Notes: generated by a model from the sequence alone, not told the origin. A stretch of 27,614 nucleotides of DNA from DASUAL01 sp035763805 (GCA_035763805.1 DASUAL010000010.1:1-27614), one strand, 5' to 3'; positions 1 through 6,570 are shown, counted from the first letter of the stretch. Translations and numbers: made by a program.

Positions 1-134
1 CCTATCGTATCCATGGCGGCTGGCCTCCCGTCCTTTGCGGCTGTACGACCGCGTTCAAGGTTGTGGGGCGATGTTGCCACCACGTGTCGTGGATGGCCAG
101 CCGCTTCATCCCAACTAAGCGCGATCCGTTAGGC
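1..134 (+). repeat. integron attC site, 5' end cut by window
   Basis: The 3' end of an attC recombination site. The core GTTAGGC lies at 128-134, in the same context (GCGATC-CGTTAGGCGGC) as the complete site at 741-879. Positions 16-25 (GCGGCTGGCC) pair perfectly with 95-104 (GGCCAGCCGC), which gives the expected stem and a variable central loop. The matching RYYYAAC box is not visible and should lie just upstream of the window. The gene start at 167, 33 bases after the core, is normal spacing for a cassette. Calling it attC rests on similarity to the better site downstream. Confidence 0.65.
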
Positions 135-166
135 GGCCCAATACCGAATCCCTTGGAGGGATTCCG

Positions 167-625
167 ATGACAAACCACTCCGCCGATTCATCACCACGCA
201 ACACCACCGAAACGAAAAATATGAAAGTAAGACTTTCAACATTATGGGTATTCGCAATTTTCAACTATCTCTACGCCGATGTTTTTACACTAATCGATCC
301 TGTGGCACTGAGGCAAATAATGACAGGACAAGTAGGGTCTATTCAAATCACTCAGGGTTTCTTATTCGGAGCCGCGATATTGATCGAGACTGCGATTGTT
401 ATGGTTCTCCTCTCCCGCGTATTGGAGTACAGAGCGAATCGCTGGGCAAACATTATCACCGGTGCATTACACACTGCGGCTGTTATCTTGTCAGTGTTTC
501 TTGGAGGAACGACGCCCGCTCTCTATTACATATTCTTTGCAACTATCGAGATTGTGTGTACTTCGCTAATCGTCTGGTATGCATGGAGGTGGAGACCAGC
601 AGCCGCGCTTACCATCGGCAGCTGA
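167..625 (+). CDS. DUF6326-like four-TM membrane protein, cassette gene
   Basis: Small integral inner-membrane protein of 152 residues. Four hydrophobic segments are visible at about residues 25-45, 62-84, 93-112 and 117-140, with a basic stretch (RVLEYRANRW) between the second and third. The order and the LSTLWVFAIFNYLYADVF opening recall the DUF6326 family, whose function is unknown to me. I chose the ATG at 167 because GGAGG lies at 155-159; a second Met (MKVRL, 221) would match the family start but lacks a clear ribosome site. The gene sits alone between two attC sites and is clearly more AT-rich at third codon positions than the rest of the window, so it was probably acquired as an integron cassette from a lower-GC host. 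Family assignment is from memory of the motif. Confidence 0.82.
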   Translation: MTNHSADSSPRNTTETKNMKVRLSTLWVFAIFNYLYADVFTLIDPVALRQIMTGQVGSIQITQGFLFGAAILIETAIVMVLLSRVLEYRANRWANIITGALHTAAVILSVFLGGTTPALYYIFFATIEIVCTSLIVWYAWRWRPAAALTIGS

Positions 626-740
626 GGGTCCGACGAACCACTAGGCACCATCCGAAAAGCGGACGCGGCTCTCTATAGAACTCACGAAAACTCTCATGAT
701 GTGGAAAGGGACAAGGACCAAACAGTATTCGCCGCGGGCC

Positions 741-879
741 GCCTAACAAGCGCTTGGAGCTGGCGGGCGCGGCCAAGTAAGGTAGACTTCTGTTTGTGCG
801 CCAGCCCAGTATCGGTAACCGAAAGAGCGTACGGCGCCCGCGGGATGAGCGCCCGCAGCTCAAGCGCGATCGGTTAGGC
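741..879 (+). repeat. integron attC site, complete
   Basis: The best-formed attC in the window (139 bp). The inverse core GCCTAAC is at 741-747 and the core GTTAGGC at 873-879. Positions 750-768 pair with 851-867 over 17 bp. Two unpaired G bases remain in the left arm (GCGCTTG[G]AGCTG[G]CGGGC), which is the extrahelical-base pattern that integrases read on the folded strand. The roughly 80-base centre is variable. The 115 bases between the preceding stop codon and this site hold no gene that I can support. Confidence 0.85.
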
Positions 880-900
880 GGCGGCAGTTGGATACAGACA

Positions 901-1035
901 ATGGACAAGCCTAAACCGAAACCGCGTCCCGTCGATCTTCCCAACCCGCCCAAGCCGAAGCCGCCTGAGCCATGGGAGCCCGCACGTGTTCCGCGATCAC
1001 CAGAGCCTCCGAAGCCCCCGGAGCCTCTGGGCTGA
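901..1035 (+). CDS. tiny proline-rich protein, cassette ORF
   Basis: A 44-residue ORF starting 22 bases after the attC core at 873-879, where the first gene of a cassette normally starts. The product is almost entirely Pro, Lys, Glu and Arg, with repeated PKP/PPKP/PEP units (MDKPKPKPRP at the start, PEPPKPPEPLG at the end). It has no signal peptide or membrane segment, so a soluble, extended polyproline-type chain is expected. The ribosome site is weak (TTGGA about 10 bases upstream). The reading frame is open further upstream through the attC, but the ATG at 901 is the only sensible start. I do not recognise a family. A chance ORF in GC-rich DNA is possible, although the strongly periodic composition and its position argue for a real gene. 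Confidence 0.45.
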   Translation: MDKPKPKPRPVDLPNPPKPKPPEPWEPARVPRSPEPPKPPEPLG

Positions 1036-1050
1036 GCTGACTGAGTGAAC

Positions 1051-1866
1051 AGCCGGGGACATAGGTAACACTTAGACCGTCCCGTTGGTGCGCGGCGATC
1101 ACCGCTCGCGCGTAGCTGGGGAGTACGTTGTCCTTCGTCCCGGCCTGGAAGACTGTTGCCGCCGTGGTCGTCCGCACCATCGCGTTCGTGGCGGGGCTGC
1201 ATTCGGGGTTGCGCATCACCAGCGGACTGATGAGCCACAGGTTCGCGAACACGGCGCGCTGAGCGAACGGGAACTCAGGACCAACCCGGTCGAACAGCTG
1301 ACGGGTCGGGCCTTCCAGGGAATCCCGATCGTGCTCTGCGGGGGTGGGAGCGAGGAGTGCCTCCCCGCCGTGCGGGCGCTCAGCTCGATGCTCACGAAAC
1401 CCTTCTCGGCAATGCCCACCAGCGCGACCGGCGCGGAGATGCCGGGCAAGATGCCCTCCCCGATCACACCTCCTTCATCGAGCACCATCTCCAGACCGAC
1501 GCCGCGACTTTTCAGTAGCGCGGCGATTTCGCGTGCGCCCCCCATCCCGCCGACCTCGTCGTCATGTCCGTACGCGAGATAGACCGTGCGCACCGGCCGG
1601 AAGCCCTCGCCCAGAAGCATCTCCACCGCCTCAAGGGTCCCCACGATGGCGGACTTGTTGTCGATGGCGCCCCGGCCCCAGATGAAGCCGTCAGCGATCC
1701 GGCCGCCGAAGGGCTCCTCCTGCCACTTCGCTTCCGTCCCCGGCTCGACCGGTACCACGTCCAGGTCGCCCGTCAGCAGGATCGGCTTGAGAGACGGGTC
1801 GCTCCCGCGCCAGGTGTATAGGAGGCTGTGCGTCCGCACGGTCTCGCGCTCAGGCTGCGAATGCAC
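1051..1866 (-). pseudogene. M20 family metallopeptidase (PM20D1/CPS1-like), broken
   Basis: Remnant of a zinc carboxypeptidase of the M20 family, close to the PM20D1/CPS1 branch. Reading from about 1866 downwards, one frame gives THSLLYTWRGSDP, then DLDVVPV, then IWGRGAIDNKSA, YGHDDEVGG, LDEGGVIGEG, AEKGF and finally HSSLPPPQSTIGI near 1321. The homology then continues in another frame (LEGPTRQLFDR..FPFAQRAVFANLW, later SPATNAMVRTTTAATVFQAG and DNVLPSYARAV) down to about 1051. About 15-20 residues seem to be missing at the frame change, so an out-of-frame deletion is likely. The N-terminal and C-terminal catalytic parts are absent, and the first metal motif reads GDLD where HxD is expected. 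It runs opposite to the attC sites that flank it. It cannot make an active enzyme. Confidence 0.8.
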
Positions 1867-2085
1867 GCCGCCTTCGTTGGTGGGACGGTCGGGTTCACCG
1901 TCGCGGCTCTGATAGCCGTACTCAACCTGCACACACCGATCACGCCGGTGATCAGCTGCGCTCTGGTGGGCGTCGGCGCGTTGTTGGGACCCGGCGTAGT
2001 ACGATGCTGGCGCGAGTCGCAAGGCGTGCCGCCTAACACCGTCTGCGGCTGGCGGGCGGCGCGTTCAGTAAAGCCGTTAGTTTGA
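1861..2085 (+). CDS. possible small two-TM membrane protein
   Basis: Plus-strand ORF of 74 residues beginning where the M20 homology stops. It has two hydrophobic stretches (about residues 4-20, VGGTVGFTVAALIAVLN, and 26-47, ITPVISCALVGVGALLGPGVV) followed by a basic tail CWRESQG. It runs into the next attC (2031-2145), which is common for the last codons of cassette genes. No good ribosome site precedes the ATG; a GTG at 1828 has GGAGG at 1821-1825, but that is too close. It may be the real gene of this cassette, partly overwritten by the M20 fragment, or a chance hydrophobic frame. Confidence 0.3.
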   Translation: MHAAFVGGTVGFTVAALIAVLNLHTPITPVISCALVGVGALLGPGVVRCWRESQGVPPNTVCGWRAARSVKPLV

Positions 2086-2145
2086 GCACGGGCGCCGGCG
2101 CGCCCGCGATCCTTGCGCCCGGAGCTTGAGCACGATCCGTTAAGC
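2031..2145 (+). repeat. attC-like site, imperfect
   Basis: Starts with a perfect GCCTAAC (2031-2037) and ends with GTTAAGC (2139-2145), 115 bp in all. The 3' arm GAGCTTGAGCACGATCCGTTA resembles that of the site at 741-879, and the 5' arm GGCTGGCGGGC (2047-2057) matches the same site's GAGCTGGCGGGC. Pairing between the arms is only partial, and an inner GTTAGTTTGAGCAC (2076-2089) suggests a composite or rearranged site. A gene starts 65 bases later. Confidence 0.6.
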
Positions 2146-2209
2146 CAGGCCTAATCGGGGCGCGCCGCGGCCCGTCGCTCGCCCCACCCCTCATGGGAGC
2201 CCATTTTGC

Positions 2210-2725
2210 GTGGATCTGCTCGTCGTTGCTCGTCGCCTCGTTCACGTCGTTCTGGGAGCCCTGTGGGTCGGCATGGCGGTCTTCACGGCCACGTTCCTGA
2301 CGCCCGCGATCCAGGACACCGGGCCGGACGGCGGCAAGGTGATGGTCGCCCTGCAGCGCCGGGGAGTGATGACCGTTTTGCCCGTCCTCGCCGTCGGCAC
2401 CCTTCTTTCAGGGATCTGGCTGTACTGGCGTGCGTCCTTTGGCTTCCACCCAAGCTATCTGACCCCGCGGGTCGGGCTCGCCTTCGCACTCGGTGGCGCT
2501 GCTCCTCTGGTGGCTTACGGTCTCGGCATCACAGTGGTGCGGCCGGCCATGCTTCGGGCCACCGCGCTCGCGCAGGCACTGGGGTCGGCGACGACGGAGC
2601 AGGAGCGAGCGAAGCGGCTGGCGGAGATCCAACGGCTCCGTGCTCGAGGCGCCACTGCGGGGCGGTTGGTGGCCCGGCTCCTCATCGTGGCGGCAGCCGC
2701 GATGGCGATCGCCCGCTATGTGTGA
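2210..2725 (+). CDS. CopD/DUF2269-like four-TM membrane protein
   Basis: Integral membrane protein of 171 residues. Hydrophobic segments lie at about residues 8-32, 54-72, 87-110 and 150-168. The first opens with ARRLVHVVLGALWVGMAVF, in which a His sits in the helix as in CopD/DUF2269-type and other haem- or copper-related membrane proteins. A charged coiled stretch (TTEQERAKRLAEIQRL, about 127-142) lies before the last helix. GTG is the start; GGGAG at 2195-2199 supports it. The gene follows the imperfect attC at 2031-2145 and is followed, 42 bases on, by a cupin gene on the same strand, so the two could be one cassette. The family name is a best guess; the membrane topology is clear. Confidence 0.7.
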   Translation: MDLLVVARRLVHVVLGALWVGMAVFTATFLTPAIQDTGPDGGKVMVALQRRGVMTVLPVLAVGTLLSGIWLYWRASFGFHPSYLTPRVGLAFALGGAAPLVAYGLGITVVRPAMLRATALAQALGSATTEQERAKRLAEIQRLRARGATAGRLVARLLIVAAAAMAIARYV

Positions 2726-2767
2726 GGTGCGGGAAGGCAAACCGCTAGAGTCGGCGGAGGTTCCGCT

Positions 2768-3121
2768 GTGATAGACTGTGTTCTTCGCCGCTTTGACGCG
2801 CCCGATGAAACGCGCACGTTTGAGCGCGGAAGCCTGCAGCTCATCCGTATTGCAGGAACCACTCTCGGGCGGGCTCGCTACGAGCCGGGCTGGAAGTGGT
2901 CCGAGCACGTGGCTCCCGTCGTGGGCACGCGTAGTTGCCAGGTGACCCATCTTGGACTGGTCCTTGAAGGGCGCGCGATGGTCCGGAGGGACAATGGCAA
3001 AGAATACGAGCTGAAGGCCGGCGACGTCTTCCACATCGGCCCTGGTCACGACAGCTGGGTCCTCGGCGATCAGCCCTATGTCTCCATTCATTTGATGGGC
3101 GCCGAGCAGTATGCGACTTGA
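2768..3121 (+). CDS. cupin domain protein
   Basis: Single-domain cupin of 117 residues. The usual double-stranded beta-helix pattern is visible: motif 1 around residues 39-75 (EPGWKWSEHVAPV ... HLGLVLEGRAMV) and motif 2 around 83-97 (KAGDVFHIGPGHDSW). Candidate metal ligands are His47, His61, His89 and His94. Small cupins of this type are common but mostly uncharacterised; they bind a metal or small ligand and are cytoplasmic. The start is GTG with GGAGG seven bases upstream (2756-2760). The ORF ends against a degenerate attC-like sequence, consistent with a cassette gene. A substrate cannot be inferred. Confidence 0.85.
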   Translation: MIDCVLRRFDAPDETRTFERGSLQLIRIAGTTLGRARYEPGWKWSEHVAPVVGTRSCQVTHLGLVLEGRAMVRRDNGKEYELKAGDVFHIGPGHDSWVLGDQPYVSIHLMGAEQYAT

Positions 3122-3179
3122 AGCCCGGGCCGTTGCGCCCGTTCGCGTCGGCCTGCAGCTTGAGCACTGTCCAATAGGC
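3105..3179 (+). repeat. degenerate attC-like remnant
   Basis: The left arm GCGACTTGAAGCCCGGGC (about 3112-3129) resembles GCGCTTGGAGCTGGCGGGC of the good attC. The right part GCAGCTTGAGCACTGTCCAATAGGC (split here by the decayed core) matches the 3' arms of the other sites, with AATAGGC (3173-3179) in place of GTTAGGC. No RYYYAAC box is left. Best read as a mutated, probably inactive attC. It starts inside the last codons of the cupin gene and lies 27 bases before the TfoX gene. Confidence 0.4.
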
Positions 3180-3206
3180 GTGCCGCAGACTCACCGGTAA
3201 CGTTCG

Positions 3207-3563
3207 ATGCCAGTCAGCGAAAGCTTCGGAACATTCATTGTCGATCAGCTGAGCCGCGTCGTGCCACGCGTCCGCGCCCGGAGCATGTTCGGCGGAGTCG
3301 GCATCTATGCGGGCGACGCCTTTTTCGGCCTGATCGCCGACGACACCCTCTACCTCAAGGTCGATGAGTCCAATCGCCCGGACTTCGAGGCGCGCGGGAT
3401 GGGTCCCTTCCGGCCCTACGGCGAGGGCGGCGAGGTCATGCAATACTACGAGGTGCCTGCCGACCTCCTCGAGGACACCGATGCCCTGCGCCCGTGGGCT
3501 GAAAAAGCCATTGCGGTGGCCGGGCGCAAGAGAGTCAAGCGCTCCCGTCGCGGCGGCGGTTGA
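3207..3563 (+). CDS. TfoX N-terminal domain protein
   Basis: Protein of 118 residues made of a single TfoX/Sxy N-terminal domain. Diagnostic parts are RARSMFGGVGIYAGDAFFGLIADDTLYLK (quoted in two pieces: RARSMFGGVGIY and FFGLIADDTLYLK) and the later PFRPYGEG..MQYYEVPADLLED. The C-terminus is basic (GRKRVKRSRRGGG). In gamma-proteobacteria TfoX/Sxy drives competence genes, but there it also carries a C-terminal domain that is absent here. Stand-alone N-domain proteins are widespread and of unknown function. No clear ribosome site precedes the ATG. The gene lies just after the decayed attC, so it may be another former cassette. The 166 bases after it (3564-3729) hold nothing I can name. Confidence 0.85.
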   Translation: MPVSESFGTFIVDQLSRVVPRVRARSMFGGVGIYAGDAFFGLIADDTLYLKVDESNRPDFEARGMGPFRPYGEGGEVMQYYEVPADLLEDTDALRPWAEKAIAVAGRKRVKRSRRGGG

Positions 3564-3729
3564 CCGGGCTGCGCCATGCTGCAAGCTCAGGGCACGTGGT
3601 TGATTCAGCGGCTCTTCAGGGTGCCCGTCCCCTCACCGACGCCAGCGCGTCGACAGTAAACCGGTTCGCCGAGCGGCCCCATGGTGGCGGGACGTCGCGG
3701 AACTCGAACGGAAAGGTTGCCGTGCACGG

Positions 3730-4296
3730 ATGACCTGGATTCGGACGATTCCTCTCCCCGAAGCTGACGATCGGTTGCGACGCGCGATCGACGCGCAGCG
3801 CGCCCTGTATCCTCCCGAGTACGCGACCCCCGTCCAACCGACCCCGGATGGTACGTCGGGTATCGTCGCTTCCCACAGTCTGATCCCCGACGCGCTGTAT
3901 CACGCGTTTGCAACGTTCGGCGTGCTGATGTCGCCGCAGCTTCCACTGACGCGGCGCCAGCACGAATTGATCACGACGATGGTTTCGGTCGCCAACCGCT
4001 GCCGATACTGAATCACCTCGCACGCAGAGTTTCTGCGTCGGGTCACACTGGATGATGCCCTGGTGGCGAAGCTCCAGGAGGACTACGCCGAGGCGCCGCT
4101 CAGCAGTCAAGAGCGGGTGATGATCGACTACGTCGTCCAGTTGTCGCGCGACGCCACCCGCATCGGCCCGCAACACCACCAACGGCTGCGGGCCGTCGGG
4201 TTCGACGACACCGCGATTCTTCAGATCACGCTGATCGCCAGCTGGTTCAACTATATCAATCGCGTCGCCGATGCGCTCGGCGTAGGTCGAGATTAG
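3730..4296 (+). CDS. AhpD-like peroxidase-family selenoprotein (CxxU)
   Basis: Carboxymuconolactone decarboxylase/AhpD-fold protein, closest to the 'peroxidase-related' branch, of 188 residues if the TGA at 4009-4011 is read through. AhpD proteins reduce peroxides or other oxidised substrates with a CxxC pair, with a His four residues on. Here the motif is C91-R-Y-[TGA 94]-I-T-S-H98, so the stop sits exactly on the second Cys, which is the peroxide-attacking one in mycobacterial AhpD. Both sides align with the family without gap or frameshift: LITTMVSVANRC before, then AEFLRRV, SSQERVMIDYV and FNYINRVADALGV after. Normal stop TAG at 4294-4296. A strong hairpin follows the TGA immediately (see SECIS entry). 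GGAAAGG at 3710-3716 may be the ribosome site. The alternative is a single Cys-to-stop mutation; the hairpin makes selenocysteine much more likely. Confidence 0.85.
4015..4043 (+). promoter_or_regulatory. bacterial SECIS-like hairpin
   Basis: Directly after the in-frame TGA (4009-4011), positions 4022-4028 (ACGCAGA) pair perfectly with 4032-4038 (TCTGCGT) around a three-base loop GTT. With single-base bulges at 4018 and 4021 the stem extends to 4015-4017/4041-4043. The loop begins with G, 18 bases after the TGA. This fits the bacterial SECIS rule (apical loop about 16-37 bases after UGA, G among its first bases), as bound by SelB. The three wobble bases inside the stem (A4026, T4032, T4038) are all A/T and pair with non-wobble bases, against the GC-ending codon habit of this genome. 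Confidence 0.8.
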
Positions 4297-4373
4297 TGGG
4301 AACGGAGACCGTTGCTTTGAGCGCCCACCAGCATCATCCTTCCTCCAACTCCATGGTGCAGAGGACTCCGACG

Positions 4374-4838
4374 ATGCGAACGCGCTCCTTGCTCGCCACG
4401 GTGGTCGTGGTCAGCGCGCCGCCGGGCTCCCTACGCGCTCAGGAACGGGGGAGGACGTCCCCGCCCGCCATCGAGGTGCGCGTTCAGCTCGGCAATGCCC
4501 AAAACCAGCTCCGGTTCTTCCCGGATTCGATTCGCCTCGAAGCCGGCAAGCTGCACCGCCTGATCCTGGTCAATCCCAGCCCGCAGCGGCACTACTTCTC
4601 CTCCGACCGGCTGGCGCAGTCGGTGTACACGCGCAAGGTGCAGGTCAACGGGCCCGGCGGAGACGCGCTTGCGGAAATCAAGGGCTACGTGCGGGAGGTC
4701 GAGGTGGGGGCTGGAGCCACGGTCGAATGGTGGCTCGTGCCGGTGCGGACCGGGACGGTGCCCGATCTGGCGTGCACGGCGGCCGGCCACGCCGAAGCGG
4801 GGATGAAGGGGCGAATCGTCGTCGGAGCCGCGCCGTAA
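4374..4838 (+). CDS. exported cupredoxin-like copper protein
   Basis: Exported protein of 154 residues with a single cupredoxin domain. A signal peptide is visible (MRTRSLLATVVVVSAPPGSLRAQ, best cut after about residue 23; quoted in parts as RSLLATVVVVS and LRAQ). The beta-sandwich runs from about residue 33. Likely type 1 copper ligands are His73 (QRHYFSS), Cys134 (DLACTAAGH), His139 and Met144 (EAGMKG), in the order and spacing typical of plastocyanin-like domains ending in AGMKGRIVV. The expected role is periplasmic electron transfer or copper handling. The frame is open from a GTG at 4296, but the ATG at 4374 gives the signal peptide. It follows the selenoprotein gene on the same strand with about 77 bases between. 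Confidence 0.8.
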   Translation: MRTRSLLATVVVVSAPPGSLRAQERGRTSPPAIEVRVQLGNAQNQLRFFPDSIRLEAGKLHRLILVNPSPQRHYFSSDRLAQSVYTRKVQVNGPGGDALAEIKGYVREVEVGAGATVEWWLVPVRTGTVPDLACTAAGHAEAGMKGRIVVGAAP

Positions 4839-4888
4839 GCGGCAAGAGCCGGATCCACCTATCACCACTCTCCAAACGGAGGCGTTCG

Positions 4889-5434
4889 ATGAAAATACTG
4901 ACCTTCGCCGCGCTCGGCCTCGCATTCGCAGCCGGCACCACTCCTTGCGCCTCGGCACAGGGCCCGGCGTCGGGCCTGCCGGCCGAGTTCATCGGGCAGT
5001 TGGACGACGCGGCAACGAAGCTGGTGCAACTCGCCGAGGCCACCCCCCAGGCCAAGTACACGTGGAGGCCGGGGACCGGCGTCCGCTCCTTCAGCGAAGT
5101 CCTGATGCACGTGGTCGGCGGCAACTATTTCATCCCCACGTTTGCCGGCGTGAAGTCGCCCGGTGACCTGCCGCGGGACGCGGAGACGTCGGTCACACAG
5201 AAGGCACAGGTGATCGACCGCCTCAAGCGCTCGTTCGAACACGTGCGCGGCGGCATGCGCGCCCTCAAGGAAGCCGATCTGAACAAGCCGGCGACCATGT
5301 TCGGCCGGCAAACCACGGTCCGCGACGTCTTCTTCACGACGGTGACGCACGCGCACGAGCACCTTGGCCAGCTCATCGCGTATGCGCGGGTGAATGGCGT
5401 CGCGCCGCCGTGGTCGTCCGGGCCGGGTCGCTGA
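4889..5434 (+). CDS. exported DinB family protein
   Basis: DinB-like four-helix-bundle protein of 181 residues with a signal peptide (residues 1-23, ending CASAQ). The metal triad expected of DinB/YfiT folds is present: His74 in VLMHVVGGNYF, then a His cluster HAHEHLGQLIAYAR at 154-167. DinB proteins bind a divalent metal; many are thought to be thiol-dependent transferases, often using bacillithiol or mycothiol, which is of interest because bshB1 lies in this window. The substrate is unknown. GGAGG at 4879-4883 precedes the ATG at 4889, which is why I reject the longer frame from 4727. It lies 50 bases after the cupredoxin gene and overlaps the next gene by 25 bases, so co-transcription is likely. 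Confidence 0.88.
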   Translation: MKILTFAALGLAFAAGTTPCASAQGPASGLPAEFIGQLDDAATKLVQLAEATPQAKYTWRPGTGVRSFSEVLMHVVGGNYFIPTFAGVKSPGDLPRDAETSVTQKAQVIDRLKRSFEHVRGGMRALKEADLNKPATMFGRQTTVRDVFFTTVTHAHEHLGQLIAYARVNGVAPPWSSGPGR

Positions 5435-5931
5435 GTCGCTCAGCGCGACGGCGGGATGAACCGGCACAGCGCCGGGCGCTGCAACAGCTTGGTATCGAGC
5501 TGCTCGCCGGCGCCCTCGCTGGCACCTTCGTGCTCGGCCTCGGAGGCCGGCTTGCCATGCGGGCCGTAGCGCTCGCCGGGGGCCTGCCGCCCGCCTTCAG
5601 CGTCGGCGGCACGCTCGAGGTGCTGCTGATCGGCGCCCTGTACGGCGGGGCTGGGGGCTTGTTCTACGAGCTCCTGGCGCGGCTGCGTCCAGAGTGGCGC
5701 TGGCCGCGCGCCGCCGCCCTCGGCGTGGTACTGTTCGGCTTCGCCGCGGCCACGTCGGCGGCGGGCCGCGGCGCTGTCGCCGGCGTGCCGCAGGTCCGCG
5801 CGCTGGTATTTGTGTTGTTCGGCGTGCTGTTCCTCGCCTATGGGACCGTGGTGCATGCCCTCATGGTGCGATGGGAGGTCCGGCCGCACGACCCGGATGG
5901 CATGACGACACGCGGTGGAGATGCCGGCTGA
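5410..5931 (+). CDS. hypothetical multi-TM membrane protein
   Basis: Protein of 173 residues, not recognised. After a basic N-terminus (SLSRSARRRDEPAQRR) there are four clear hydrophobic segments: about residues 28-46, 62-86, 99-117 and 125-148. Many Gly and Ala residues pack the helices (LLAGALAGTFVLGLGGRLAMR, quoted as AGALAGTFVLGLGG). The C-terminus is short and charged. The GTG start overlaps the end of the DinB gene by 25 bases, which suggests translational coupling; no other start fits before the first helix. It is probably an inner-membrane protein of unknown role. Confidence 0.65.
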   Translation: MVVRAGSLSRSARRRDEPAQRRALQQLGIELLAGALAGTFVLGLGGRLAMRAVALAGGLPPAFSVGGTLEVLLIGALYGGAGGLFYELLARLRPEWRWPRAAALGVVLFGFAAATSAAGRGAVAGVPQVRALVFVLFGVLFLAYGTVVHALMVRWEVRPHDPDGMTTRGGDAG

Positions 5932-6544
5932 TCGCTCCAGAGGCGCCGCGAAGCCTGTGCCGGCGGCCATCGGATTCCGCGTGAAGTCCGGCTGGGCCAC
6001 CGCGGTGCTGCTCGTCGGTACGGCCCGAGAGCCCCGCGTAGCGGATCGGCGCGTCATCGAGCTCAGCGATCCATCGGTTCCGTCATCGCGCCAGCCGTAT
6101 CATGCGGTGATGGGCGCGTCCCCGACGAATGCCTCGAAGTTGGAGCGGCGACTCCACAAAGTGGTGTACCAGGTCACCCGGAAGTCGGTGAGGGAGCTGC
6201 TCAGGAGCTACCGGGCCGGCGGCCGCCGCGTGCGTGCCGCCGGGCTGGTCGTGGGGAGCGACATCGATCCCGCCCGGATCGCGAACGACCACATCCGGGC
6301 GCACGCGCTCGAGGGGCGACTGTTCCGAACGGTGCTCGAGGCGGCTGTCGCGTCGTGCGGCCTGCGCTGCGCGGTGGTCGTCGAGCGGGAGGCGTACGCG
6401 CTGGCGGCCGGGGTCCTCGCGCGCACGGAGCCCGAGTTGCGGCGCGCAGTGGCGGAGCTGGGCCGCTCGCACCGCGGGCCGTGGCGGGCGGAGGAGAAGG
6501 CTGCGGCGCTCGCGGCGTGGATGCTCCTGCAGCGAGGGCGCTAG
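5921..6544 (+). CDS. conserved hypothetical protein
   Basis: Protein of 207 residues without signal peptide or membrane segments. It opens with AIGFRVKSGWATAVLL and has VVGSDIDPARIANDHIRAHALEGRLFR (parts: GSDIDPARIANDHIRAHALE) in the middle and GPWRAEEKAAALAAWMLL at the end. I have seen this combination in uncharacterised proteins from several soil phyla, but I know no function; the early FRVKSGWA strand suggests an RNase-H/actin-like or nuclease-like fold only weakly. The ATG at 5921 is preferred; a GTG at 5915 is possible. It overlaps the preceding membrane-protein gene by 11 bases, so it probably shares that transcript. Confidence 0.75.
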   Translation: MPADRSRGAAKPVPAAIGFRVKSGWATAVLLVGTAREPRVADRRVIELSDPSVPSSRQPYHAVMGASPTNASKLERRLHKVVYQVTRKSVRELLRSYRAGGRRVRAAGLVVGSDIDPARIANDHIRAHALEGRLFRTVLEAAVASCGLRCAVVVEREAYALAAGVLARTEPELRRAVAELGRSHRGPWRAEEKAAALAAWMLLQRGR

Positions 6545-6570
6545 GGCCTACCGCAGCCGAAGCGGTTCGC

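Noticed and set aside
609..1238. Minus-strand frame of 209 codons in the cassette region
   Set aside because: It covers an attC site and the M20 relic in a non-homologous frame, and the translation is a Gly/Arg/Ser-rich low-complexity chain.
2408..3091. Minus-strand frame of 227 codons opposite the CopD-like and cupin genes
   Set aside because: No family resemblance and irregular composition. Both genes on the plus strand have clear ribosome sites and domains.
3730..4296. Two separate genes (3730-4011 and 4063-4296)
   Set aside because: They are the two halves of one AhpD-like protein in the same frame, joined by a TGA at the Cys position with a SECIS-like hairpin. The second half has no ribosome site.
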